Translations under genes and position numbers: made by a program
Shown here: one piece after another, positions 56,823-64,000 of the stretch
How positions within the stretch are numbered: position 1 is the stretch's first letter
Layout of the letters: every line of letters begins with the position of its first letter
DNA from: Georgenia sp. M64
GTDB taxonomy: Bacteria > Actinomycetota > Actinomycetes > Actinomycetales > Actinomycetaceae
Length of the DNA stretch: 64,000 bases
NCBI RefSeq assembly: GCF_038049925.1
Contig: NZ_CP145809.1
Location: forward strand, 620,001 to 684,000
Direction of reading: 5' to 3'
The notes under the pieces: generated by a model
Seen by the model: only the letters and a program-made list of their open reading frames with translations
Told to the model about the DNA's origin: nothing
The model's database searches: none

Positions 56823-57515
56823 GTGGCGACCACACGATCCCGACGGCCGGGGGAGCGGACCCCCACGGGCCGCACCGACGCTCCGGGCCGACCCGCCGCT
56901 CCGGCCGGCCGGGCCGCTCGCCCCGGGGCGGGCGCCGCGCCCGGCCGCACCCCGCCCCGGCGCCGTCCCAGCCGCGCGGTGATCCGGCGTCGACGGATCG
57001 TCGCGGTCCTCGTCCTGCTCGCCGTCCTGGCGCTCCTCGCCTGGGGGGTCGTCGCCGTCGTCGGCGCGGTGCGGGCGGGGGCGAAGGACGTCGCTGCGCC
57101 GGAGCCGACCACCTCCGCGGCCCCGCTCGACCCGACCGCGTGCGCGCCCGCCGACCTCGACGTCGACCTCGCCGCGCTGCCGGCGGGCGGGGGCGCACCG
57201 GTGGACCTGGACGTCACGGTGACCAACGACGGCGAGTCGCCGTGTCTCCTCGACGCCGGAGCCGGCTCGCTCGTCCTGACCGTCGTCTCGGGGGAGGACC
57301 GGGTGTGGTCCTCCGGGGACTGCGCGGGCGACGCCTCGCGGCGGCTGCTGCTGGACGCGGGGGACTCGGCCGACGCGTCCGTGTCGTGGTCCGGCGCCCG
57401 CTCTGCGCCGGGCTGCGCGGACGGGCAGGGCAGCTCGGGGGCAGGCACCTACCGCGTCGAGGCGACCCTGGGCGGGGTACCGCTGGACGTGCGCGAGGTC
57501 TTCACCCTCGGCTGA
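56823..57515 (+). CDS. Single-pass membrane protein with extracellular beta-rich domain
   Basis: 230 residues. An Arg/Pro-rich cytoplasmic N terminus (about 55 residues), one TM helix (IVAVLVLLAVLALLAWGVVAV), then an extracellular domain with paired cysteines (ACAPADLDVDL, SPCLLDAGAG, SGDCAGDAS, PGCADGQG) and Ig-like strand patterns (VDLDVTVTNDGESPC, YRVEATLGGVPLDVREVF). It resembles DUF4232-type actinobacterial surface proteins; the function is unknown. The frame opens earlier (56784), but the TACCGT box favours 56823. It is divergent from mutY and convergent with disA. Confidence 0.78.
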   Translation: MATTRSRRPGERTPTGRTDAPGRPAAPAGRAARPGAGAAPGRTPPRRRPSRAVIRRRRIVAVLVLLAVLALLAWGVVAVVGAVRAGAKDVAAPEPTTSAAPLDPTACAPADLDVDLAALPAGGGAPVDLDVTVTNDGESPCLLDAGAGSLVLTVVSGEDRVWSSGDCAGDASRRLLLDAGDSADASVSWSGARSAPGCADGQGSSGAGTYRVEATLGGVPLDVREVFTLG

Positions 57516-57560
57516 CCGGGTCGCAGGCCGGACGGGCGGAACGACCGCCCCACCCGGTCA
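57513..57560. terminator. Bidirectional terminator enclosing both stop codons
   Basis: Outer arms TGACCGGGT (57513-57521) and ACCCGGTCA (57552-57560) contain the stops of both convergent genes; inner stem GGGCGG (57534-57539) pairs with CCGCCC (57545-57550). Confidence 0.7.
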
Positions 57561-58625
57561 GGCGAAGCGCTCGAGGATCGAGGACTCGGCCAGGCGGGAG
57601 AGCCCCTCGCGCACGGCGCGGGCGCGGTGCGGCCCGACCCCCTCGACGGCCTGCAGGTCCTCGGTCGTGGCGGAGAGCATCGTCTGCAGGCTTCCGCAGT
57701 GCGCCGCGATGGACTCGGCCACCGAGCTCGGGAGGCGGGGGATCTTCGAGAGCACGCGGTACCCGCGGGGGCTGAGGGCCGAGTCGAGGGCCTCGCCGTC
57801 GGCGCCGCCGACGCCGAGGATGCGCGCGATGGTGGGCATGTCGATGAGCTCGGCGGAGGTCAGGCGGCCCAGCGCGGTCAGGACGTCCTCGGCGGGTCCG
57901 CCCGCGGAGGGGCCGAGGTAGTCGCGCACCACGAGGTTGCGGTCGGGGTCGAGACCGATGACGAGCTCCTCCAGCTGGAGGGAGAGGAGGCGGCCGTCCG
58001 TACCGAGCTCGATGACGTAGCCGGCGATCTCCTCGGAGATGCGCGAGACCATCTCCATGCGCTGGATGACCGTGATGACGTCGCGGACCGTGACGAGGTC
58101 CTCGATCTCCAGCGCGGACAGCGTGCCGGAGACCTCGTCGAGGCGGGACTTGTAGCGCTCGAGGGTCGCCAGCGCCTGGTTGGCCCGCGAGAGGATGACG
58201 TCGGAGTCCTCGACGACGTGGCGGTGCTCGTCGACGTAGAGCGCGACCGTCCGCATGGACTGGCTGACCGAGATGACCGGGTAGCCGGACTGCTTCGCCG
58301 CGCGCTCGGCGGTGCGGTGGCGCATGCCCGACTCGGAGGTCTCGATGCGAGCGTCGGGGAGCAGCTGGACGTTGGCCCGGCGGATCCGCCGGTGGGTGTA
58401 GTCCACGACGACGGCGCCGTCCATCTTGGCCAGCTCGCGCAGCCTGGTCGCGGAGAACTCCACGTCGAGGTGGAACCCGCCCGAGCACATCTCCTCGACC
58501 GCGTCGTCGTACCCGAGGACGACGATGGCGCCCGTCCGGCCGCGCAGGATGCGCTCGAGACCGTCCCGCAGCTCGGTGCCCGGCGCGATGGCCCGGAGCA
58601 TGGCGCGGAGCTTCATCTCGGGCAC
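57558..58625 (-). CDS. disA: DNA integrity scanning protein, diadenylate cyclase
   Basis: 355 residues; scans DNA and makes c-di-AMP from two ATP. N-terminal DAC domain with KMDGAVVVD (DGA, near 68) and SGMRHRTAERA (RHR, near 100), a helical spine, and a C-terminal HhH DNA-binding domain (LQAVEGVGPHRARAVREGL). The GTG at 58625 has a GAGGAA-type site; ATG 58616 is the alternative. It is downstream of radA on the same strand, the conserved radA-disA pair. Confidence 0.97.
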   Translation of the reverse strand: MPEMKLRAMLRAIAPGTELRDGLERILRGRTGAIVVLGYDDAVEEMCSGGFHLDVEFSATRLRELAKMDGAVVVDYTHRRIRRANVQLLPDARIETSESGMRHRTAERAAKQSGYPVISVSQSMRTVALYVDEHRHVVEDSDVILSRANQALATLERYKSRLDEVSGTLSALEIEDLVTVRDVITVIQRMEMVSRISEEIAGYVIELGTDGRLLSLQLEELVIGLDPDRNLVVRDYLGPSAGGPAEDVLTALGRLTSAELIDMPTIARILGVGGADGEALDSALSPRGYRVLSKIPRLPSSVAESIAAHCGSLQTMLSATTEDLQAVEGVGPHRARAVREGLSRLAESSILERFA

Positions 58626-58718
58626 TGTTCCTCACTGCGGGCGGACGGTATGGGCCACGTTCATCCTAGGGGCGACACCGACCGGGCCAGAGGTGTTCTC
58701 CGTCACTCGGTGCGCCGG

Positions 58719-60131
58719 TCAGTCGCGGACGGAGCCCACCGACCCGGGGTTCGTCAGGAGCATGGCCACCTCGACGGCCTGGCGCAGGTGGCGCACGGGG
58801 TGCACCTCCAGACCGGGCACGACCTTGAGGTCCTCGGCGCCGTGGTGGGGGACCACCGCGTGCCGGAAGCCCAGCCGCGCGGCCTCGGCGAGGCGGCGCT
58901 GCACACCGACGGTGGCCCGGACCTCGCCGGTGAGCCCGACCTCACCCACCGCGACGATGTGCGGCGCCAGCTCCCGTCGGTCCGCGGCCGAGGAGACGGC
59001 CATCGCCACCGCGAGGTCCACGGCCGGCTCCACCGCCCTGGCGCCGCCCACGGTGGAGACGTAGACGTCGCTGCCCCCCAGGACCGTGCCGAGCCTGGCC
59101 TGCAGGACGGCGAGGGTCATCGCGACCCGCGAGGAGTCCAGGCCCGAGGTGGTCCGGCGCGGGGAGGACAGGGGGGAGAGGGCGACCAGCGCCTGGATCT
59201 CGGTGGGCATGGGCCGGCGGCCCTCCAGCGAGATGGTCACGCAGGTACCGGGCACCGCGCTGCGGTCGCCGGAGAGGAACAGCCCGGAGGGGTCGGCCAG
59301 TCCGGTGATGCCGGTGTCGTGGAGGTCGAAGCAGCCGACCTCGTCGGTGGGCCCGTAGCGGTTCTTCACCGCCCGGACCATCCGCAGCCGCGAGTGCCGG
59401 TCGCCCTCGAACTGGCACACGACGTCGACGAGGTGCTCCAGCACCCGGGGACCGGCGATGCTGCCGTCCTTGGTCACGTGCCCCACGAGGAGGACGGGGA
59501 TGCCGCGGGTCTTGGCGACGTGGATGAGGGCCTGCGCGACGGCGCGCACCTGGCTCACGCCGCCGGCGCTGCCGTCGACCGAACCGTCGGCGATGGTCTG
59601 GACGGAGTCGACGACCAGCAGCGAGGGGTCGGCGGCGTCGACGTGCCCGAGCAGCGTGGCGAGGTCGGTCTCGGCGGCGAGGAGCAGCGCCGGGGTGAGG
59701 GCGCCGATGCGCTCGGCGCGCAGGCGCACCTGGCTCGCCGACTCCTCACCGGTCACGTACAGGACGGGGTGGCCCGGCGGTGCACCGGCGGCGGCCTTCG
59801 CCGCGACGTCGAGCAGGAGGGTCGACTTGCCCACGCCGGGCTCGCCCGCGAGCAGCACGACCGCGCCGGGCACGATCCCCCCGCCGAGGACGCGGTCGAG
59901 CTCGCCGACCCCGGTGCTGCGGGCCTGGGCCGCCCGGGCGTCGACCTGGTCGATGGGCCGGGCGGGCGACGAGGGGGTGGTCGCCGTCGTCGACGAACGG
60001 GTCGCCGGGGCCGCCCCGGCCTCCTCGACCGTGCCCCAGGCCTGGCACTCGGCGCAGCGCCCGACCCACTTCGACGCGGTCCAGCCGCACTCGCTGCAGC
60101 GGAAGGCGGGTCGGGCTGTCCTCGGGCTCAT
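58719..60131 (-). CDS. radA: DNA repair protein RadA
   Basis: 470 residues. An N-terminal zinc finger (CSEC and CAEC pairs), a RecA-like core (LLAGEPGVGKSTLLLD; LLVVDSVQTIADGS), the RadA motif as KNRYG (usually KNRFG), and a Lon-protease-like C-terminal domain (GLDSSRVAMTLAVLQARLG; AVGEVGLTGEVRA). It branch-migrates recombination intermediates and is known to modulate DisA in Bacillus. ATG 60131 lies 8 nt after a TAGCGT box. Confidence 0.97.
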   Translation of the reverse strand: MSPRTARPAFRCSECGWTASKWVGRCAECQAWGTVEEAGAAPATRSSTTATTPSSPARPIDQVDARAAQARSTGVGELDRVLGGGIVPGAVVLLAGEPGVGKSTLLLDVAAKAAAGAPPGHPVLYVTGEESASQVRLRAERIGALTPALLLAAETDLATLLGHVDAADPSLLVVDSVQTIADGSVDGSAGGVSQVRAVAQALIHVAKTRGIPVLLVGHVTKDGSIAGPRVLEHLVDVVCQFEGDRHSRLRMVRAVKNRYGPTDEVGCFDLHDTGITGLADPSGLFLSGDRSAVPGTCVTISLEGRRPMPTEIQALVALSPLSSPRRTTSGLDSSRVAMTLAVLQARLGTVLGGSDVYVSTVGGARAVEPAVDLAVAMAVSSAADRRELAPHIVAVGEVGLTGEVRATVGVQRRLAEAARLGFRHAVVPHHGAEDLKVVPGLEVHPVRHLRQAVEVAMLLTNPGSVGSVRD

Positions 60132-60139
60132 GGGCACGA

Positions 60140-60145
60140 ACGCTA
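60140..60145 (-). promoter_or_regulatory. -10 box of radA, near-leaderless
   Basis: TAGCGT on the minus strand, 8 nt before ATG 60131; no ribosome site is evident. Confidence 0.45.
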
Positions 60146-60300
60146 CCCACGCCCACCGACACCGTCCCCCGCGCCCCACGGGGTCGCCCGGCACCGTGCC
60201 CCGCGCCCCACGCGGCCGCCGGCAACTCGCCCGGCGCCCCCCGCGCCCACCCGACGGCCCGACACCGTGCGGCGGCAGGCCGCTGACGCCCTGCCGTGGC

Positions 60301-60306
60301 TAGCAT
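60301..60306 (+). promoter_or_regulatory. Candidate -10 box of the LacI-type regulator
   Basis: TAGCAT, 29 nt before ATG 60336; a GAGGGGTGA segment lies just before the start codon. Confidence 0.45.
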
Positions 60307-60335
60307 GGACCGCACGGCCGGATGAGGGGTGAGCC

Positions 60336-61364
60336 ATGCGCAGGTCCTTTCGGACGCGCGCCTCGGCGCCCTCCATGGCCGACGTCGCCGCCGTCGCGGG
60401 CGTCTCCCACCAGACGGTCTCGCGCGTGCTGAACTCCCCCTCTGCCGTCCGTCCCGAGACGCGCGAGCGGGTCGAGGCCGCGATCCGTGAGCTCGGGTAC
60501 CGGCGCAACCCCGCCGCCCGGGCGCTGGTGACGCGCCGGACCGGGCTCATCGGCGTCGTCAACCCCGGCGAGGCGCGGTTCGGGCCGGCGAACACCACGA
60601 TGGCGATCGAGGAGGCCGCGCGCGAGGCCGGCTACGCCACGACGCTGGCCGTCATGCGCGACGCCCAGGCCACGACGGTGGACGCCGCCCTGGAGTTCTT
60701 CCTGGGGCTGGGGGTGGACGGGATCGTCGTCATCGCCCCGGTGACCCAGGTCGCCGCCGCGGCCAACGAGCTCGCCAGCCAGCTCCCGGTGGTGCTCGTC
60801 GCGGCCGGGCTGCGGCCGACCTCCGAGCTGCGGGTGGTGGGCGTCGACCAGGAGGCCGGCGCCCGGCTCGCGACGCGACACCTCATCGACCTCGGCCACC
60901 GCGACATCGTCCACGTCTCCGGGCCTAACGACTGGTTCGACGCACGCTCACGCATCGTGGGCTGGCGGCGGGAGATGCACGAGGCGGGCCTGGAGGTGCC
61001 ACCCCTCGTGCCCGCCGGGTGGGACGCCGTCGACGGCTACGACGTGGCCCGCACGCTCGTGCGCGAGCACCGCCTGCCGACCGCGATCTTCGCCGCGAAC
61101 GACCTCCTCGCGCTGGGCATCCTCCGGGCGTTCCACGAGGCCGGCGTGCGCGTGCCCGAGGACGTCTCGGTCGTGGGCTTCGACGACACCGAGGGGGCCG
61201 GTTACTACGAGCCGCCCCTGACCACCGTGCGCCAGCCCTTCGCCGAGGTGGGCCGCCGCGCCATCGAGGTCCTCCTCGAGGCGCTCGCGGGGCACCGGTC
61301 GGAGTCGCGGATGATCCCGCCGGAGCTGGTCGTGCGGGCCTCGACGGGCGCCCCCCGCACCTGA
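60336..61364 (+). CDS. LacI-family regulator, probable arabinose repressor (AraR-like)
   Basis: 342 residues. The HTH ([20 protein letters not shown], residues about 13-33) and hinge ([18 protein letters not shown]) precede a periplasmic-binding-protein-like sensor domain ([40 protein letters not shown]). GAGGGGTGA precedes the ATG. Its position just before araB-araD, whose promoter carries two LacI-type operators, makes L-arabinose control the likely role; the ligand is inferred. A weak GGGACC/GGTCCC hairpin at 61399-61412 may end it. Confidence 0.9.
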   Translation: MRRSFRTRASAPSMADVAAVAGVSHQTVSRVLNSPSAVRPETRERVEAAIRELGYRRNPAARALVTRRTGLIGVVNPGEARFGPANTTMAIEEAAREAGYATTLAVMRDAQATTVDAALEFFLGLGVDGIVVIAPVTQVAAAANELASQLPVVLVAAGLRPTSELRVVGVDQEAGARLATRHLIDLGHRDIVHVSGPNDWFDARSRIVGWRREMHEAGLEVPPLVPAGWDAVDGYDVARTLVREHRLPTAIFAANDLLALGILRAFHEAGVRVPEDVSVVGFDDTEGAGYYEPPLTTVRQPFAEVGRRAIEVLLEALAGHRSESRMIPPELVVRASTGAPRT

Positions 61365-61507
61365 CCGGGCGTCGGGACCGCTGGCCCGCTCGCCGTCTGG
61401 GACCTCGGTCCCGCGCGCGACGGCGGCCGCCGTGGTCCGCTTTCCTGCGGCCCTTCTCGCGCCCGAAAGCGAACAGTCCAGTCCCGATCACAGTTGGATC
61501 ACCTCGC

Positions 61508-61535
61508 TTGACAGGCCGGATGAGAGCGCTAACAT
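61508..61535 (+). promoter_or_regulatory. araB promoter
   Basis: -35 TTGACA (61508-61513), 16-nt spacer, -10 TAACAT (61530-61535). Best sigma70-type match in the window, fully overlapped by the two operators. Confidence 0.75.
61521..61534. promoter_or_regulatory. LacI-type operator 1 of araB
   Basis: TGAGAGCGCTAACA, 12 of 14 positions of the palindrome TGTTAGCGCTAACA; it overlaps the -10 box. Confidence 0.75.
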
Positions 61536-61539
61536 CTCG

Positions 61540-61553
61540 TGTTAGCGCTCACA
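61540..61553. promoter_or_regulatory. LacI-type operator 2 of araB
   Basis: TGTTAGCGCTCACA, 13 of 14 positions of the same palindrome; centre 19 bp from operator 1, so both dimers face one side of the helix. Together they form a perfect 11-bp inverted repeat with a 5-bp centre. Confidence 0.78.
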
Positions 61554-61615
61554 TCGAGATGTGGCCGAACCGAACCGGACAACACCGCACAAGCAGGCAA
61601 GGGAGCCGTAGGCCC

Positions 61616-63373
61616 GTGGTCGATGTGGATCGCCAGGACGCCGTCGTCGTCGGCGTCGACTTCGGCACCCGCTCGGGCCGCGCCGTCGTGGTTCGCGTGG
61701 CCGACGGCGCCGAGCTCGGCAGCGCGGTGCACGAGTACCGCCACGGCGTGATGGACCGGACCCTGACCGCCCACGAGAACGAGCTCCTCCCACCGGACTG
61801 GGCGCTGCAGGCGCCCGGGGACTACCTCGAGGTGCTCAGGGTCGCGGTGCCGGCGGCGGTCCGGGCGGCCGGGGTCCGACCCGGCGACGTGGTCGGCGTC
61901 GGCACCGACTTCACCGCGTGCACGATGGTGCCGGTGCGGGCCGACGGCACGCCGCTCTCGGAGCTGCCCGGGCTGGCGGGCCGGCCGCACGCCTACGTCA
62001 AGCTGTGGAAGCACCACGCCGCGCAGGGTCAGGCGGACCGCATCAACGACCTGGCCGCGGACCGGGGCGAGGCGTGGATCGACCGCTACGGCGGGTCCAT
62101 CTCCTCGGAGTGGGAGTTCGCCAAGGGCCTGCAGCTCCTGGAGGAGGACCCCGAGGTCTACGCGGCGATGGACCGCTGGGTCGAGGCCGCGGACTGGATC
62201 GTCTGGCAGTTCACCGGACGGTACGTGCGCAACGCCTGCACGGCCGGCTACAAGGGCATCTACCAGGACGGCGCGTACCCCGACCGCTCCTTCCTCGCCG
62301 CGCTGAACCCCGACTTCGCCGACTTCGTCACCGACAAGCTCGCGCAGGAGATCGGCCAGCTCGGGCACGCCGCGGGCGGGCTGACCGCCGAGGCGGCGGG
62401 CTGGACCGGGCTGCCGGAGGGCATCGCGGTGGCGGTGGGCAACGTCGACGCGCACGTGACGGCGCCGGCGGCCAACGCCGTCGAGCCTGGCCAGATGGTC
62501 GCGATCATGGGCACCTCCACGTGCCACGTGGTCAACGGGGCCAGGGTCGCCGAGGTCCCGGGGATGTGCGGGGTGGTCCGGGGCGGCATCGTCGAGGGCT
62601 ACTGGGGCTACGAGGCCGGCCAGTCCGGCGTGGGCGACATCTTCGGCTGGTACGTGGACAACCAGGTTCCCGAGGCCTACGCGGTGGAGGCCCGGGCCCG
62701 CGGGATCGGCGTGCACGAGCTGCTCACCGAGAAGGCCGCGGCGCAGCCGGTGGGTGGCCACGGCCTCGTGGCGCTCGACTGGCACTCCGGCAACCGCTCG
62801 GTCCTCGTCGACCACGAGCTGTCCGGCCTGGTCGTCGGGCTGACGCTGACCACGCGCCCGGAGGACGTCTACCGGGCATTGCTGGAGGCGACGGCGTTCG
62901 GCACCCGCACGATCGTCGAGACCTTCGCCGCCGCCGGCGTGCCGGTCTCGGAACTGGTCGTGGCGGGAGGGCTGCTGAAGAACACCTTCCTCATGCAGAT
63001 GTACGCCGACGTCACCCGCCTGCCGCTGTCGACGATCGTCTCCGAGCAGGGCCCGGCACTGGGCTCGGCCATCCACGCCGCCGTCGCGGCGGGGTACTAC
63101 CCCGACGTGCGCACGGCGGCGAGGTCGATGGGCAGGCGTGTCGTGGCCGCCTACACCCCCGACGAGGACGCCGCCCTGGCCTACGACGCGCTCTATGCCG
63201 AGTACACCGCCCTGCACGACCACTTCGGCCGAGGAGGCAACGACGTCATGCACCGTCTGAAGAAGATCCGCCGCGAGGCCCTCGCCGCCCGCCCGCCCGA
63301 GCTGCGCACCGCCCGCGAGGAGAGCGCGCCGGGCGCGGGGCGCGGCGCCCGCACCGCGGGAGCCCACGCATGA
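61616..63373 (+). CDS. araB: Ribulokinase
   Basis: 585 residues, FGGY family; phosphorylates L-ribulose. ATP site VVGVDFGTRSGRAVVVR; GVGTDFTACTMVPV, LWKHHAAQGQADRIN, the GTSTCHVV phosphate-binding loop and VVAGGLLKNTFLMQMYADV are ribulokinase marks. A roughly 40-residue basic/Pro-Ala tail exceeds the usual core. The GTG at 61616 follows a GGGAG site at 10 nt and lies right before the ATP motif; the longer frame is a LacI-gene shadow. Its stop overlaps the araD ATG. Confidence 0.95.
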   Translation: MVDVDRQDAVVVGVDFGTRSGRAVVVRVADGAELGSAVHEYRHGVMDRTLTAHENELLPPDWALQAPGDYLEVLRVAVPAAVRAAGVRPGDVVGVGTDFTACTMVPVRADGTPLSELPGLAGRPHAYVKLWKHHAAQGQADRINDLAADRGEAWIDRYGGSISSEWEFAKGLQLLEEDPEVYAAMDRWVEAADWIVWQFTGRYVRNACTAGYKGIYQDGAYPDRSFLAALNPDFADFVTDKLAQEIGQLGHAAGGLTAEAAGWTGLPEGIAVAVGNVDAHVTAPAANAVEPGQMVAIMGTSTCHVVNGARVAEVPGMCGVVRGGIVEGYWGYEAGQSGVGDIFGWYVDNQVPEAYAVEARARGIGVHELLTEKAAAQPVGGHGLVALDWHSGNRSVLVDHELSGLVVGLTLTTRPEDVYRALLEATAFGTRTIVETFAAAGVPVSELVVAGGLLKNTFLMQMYADVTRLPLSTIVSEQGPALGSAIHAAVAAGYYPDVRTAARSMGRRVVAAYTPDEDAALAYDALYAEYTALHDHFGRGGNDVMHRLKKIRREALAARPPELRTAREESAPGAGRGARTAGAHA

Positions 63374-64000
63374 TCCGCCTCGACGACCTCGCCGAGGACG
63401 TGCGCACGGCGGTGGCGGCGGCCCGTGAGCGGGTGGCCGCGCTGCACGCGGAGCTCCCGCGCAACGAGCTCGTGGTGTGGACCGCGGGGAACGTCTCGGA
63501 GCGGGTCGCGGGCGCCGACCTGTTCGTCATCAAGCCGTCGGGGGTCTCCTACGACGAGCTCGCGCCCGAGGTCATGGTCGTCTGCGACCTCGACGGGACC
63601 AAGATCGACGACGGCACCGACGAGCGGCTCCAGCCCTCCTCGGACACCGCCGCCCACGCCTACGTCTACCGCAACATGCCCGACGTCGGCGGGGTCGTGC
63701 ACACCCACTCCACCTACGCCACGGCGTGGGCGGCCCGGCGCGAGCCGGTCCCGTGCGTCCTGACGATGATGGCCGACGAGTTCGGCGGGGAGATCCCCGT
63801 GGGGCCGTTCGCGCTCATCGGTGACGACTCGATCGGCCGCGGCATCGTCGAGACCCTGTCGGGTTCGCGGTCCCCGGCGGTCCTCATGGCCAACCACGGC
63901 CCGTTCACCATCGGCAAGGACGCCCGCGCGGCGGTCAAGGCGGCGGTGATGTGTGAGGAGGTGGCCCGCACGGTCCACATCTCCCGCCAGCTGGGCGAGC
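63370..64000 (+). CDS. araD: L-ribulose-5-phosphate 4-epimerase, 3'-truncated by the window edge
   Basis: 210 residues visible of about 230. Class II aldolase/epimerase fold; zinc site VVHTHSTYATAWA, substrate loop WTAGNVSERV, and ANHGPFTIGKDA. It makes D-xylulose-5-phosphate for the pentose pathway. The ATG overlaps the araB stop (ATGA), so translation is coupled; araA is expected beyond the window. Confidence 0.95.
   Translation, partial: MIRLDDLAEDVRTAVAAARERVAALHAELPRNELVVWTAGNVSERVAGADLFVIKPSGVSYDELAPEVMVVCDLDGTKIDDGTDERLQPSSDTAAHAYVYRNMPDVGGVVHTHSTYATAWAARREPVPCVLTMMADEFGGEIPVGPFALIGDDSIGRGIVETLSGSRSPAVLMANHGPFTIGKDARAAVKAAVMCEEVARTVHISRQLGE

Overview
The window is chromosomal DNA of a very high-GC actinobacterium. 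By eye G+C is above 70%, GTG starts are common, and the codon third position is nearly always G or C. Gene content (ClpC, a FAD/Fe-S lactate dehydrogenase, SorC and LacI regulators, the tilS-hpt-ftsH-folE-folP-folB-folK-DUF3180 order, DUF2342, DUF4349 and DUF305 proteins) fits Micrococcales, in the neighbourhood of Georgenia, Cellulomonas or Isoptericola. The genus is inference. I see no insertion sequence, prophage, CRISPR array, rRNA or tRNA. Almost everything is ordinary core and metabolic gene content; the novelty lies in fusions, repeats and control sites.

Layout. 0-6.8 kb: end of clpC, a glutamine amidotransferase, a CsbD-like stress protein, the proton-pumping pyrophosphatase hppA and a 3-hydroxyisobutyryl-CoA hydrolase. 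6.9-14.0 kb: a GntR regulator and the methylcitrate genes prpD-prpB-prpC, then pyruvate phosphate dikinase; valine and propionate carbon can flow to pyruvate and on to PEP. 14.1-19.2 kb: an orphan FeoA, a repeat-filled intergenic region, a large FAD/Fe-S D-lactate-type dehydrogenase and a RAMA-domain protein. 19.3-24.3 kb (minus strand): DUF305 protein, alpha/beta hydrolase, metX and metY, with a candidate leaderless upstream peptide before metY. 24.4-28.4 kb: a second copy of the repeat, a secreted NlpC/P60 hydrolase with a long Pro-Ala spacer, soluble pyrophosphatase and the PBP4-type dacB.

28.4-42.6 kb (plus strand): DUF2342 metalloprotease, tilS, hpt, ftsH, folE, folP, a folB-folK fusion, DUF3180, two PH-domain membrane proteins, a DUF2520-panC fusion, panD and lysS. 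42.6-48.8 kb (minus): DUF4349 lipoprotein, a P-loop kinase/GNAT fusion, lutC-lutB-lutA and an SMP-30 lactonase. 48.9-54.9 kb: glpD, glpF and glpK for glycerol use, divergent from a SorC-type regulator that is coupled to an ArgA-like acetyltransferase. 55-60 kb: small membrane protein, mutY, an anchored extracellular protein, disA and radA. 60.3-64 kb: a LacI-type regulator and araB-araD, the latter cut by the window end.

Control. Several genes begin 6-7 nt after a TANNNT box, the pattern of leaderless actinobacterial mRNAs (gntR, DUF2342, folP, lysS, DUF4349, the gene at 56823 and the peptide before metY). GTGA-N6-TCAC sites of CRP/GlxR type lie at the starts of ppdK, the D-lactate-type dehydrogenase and lutABC, suggesting one cAMP-type regulator over lactate and pyruvate metabolism. 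Clear palindromic operators precede gntR/prp, the SorC gene and araB.
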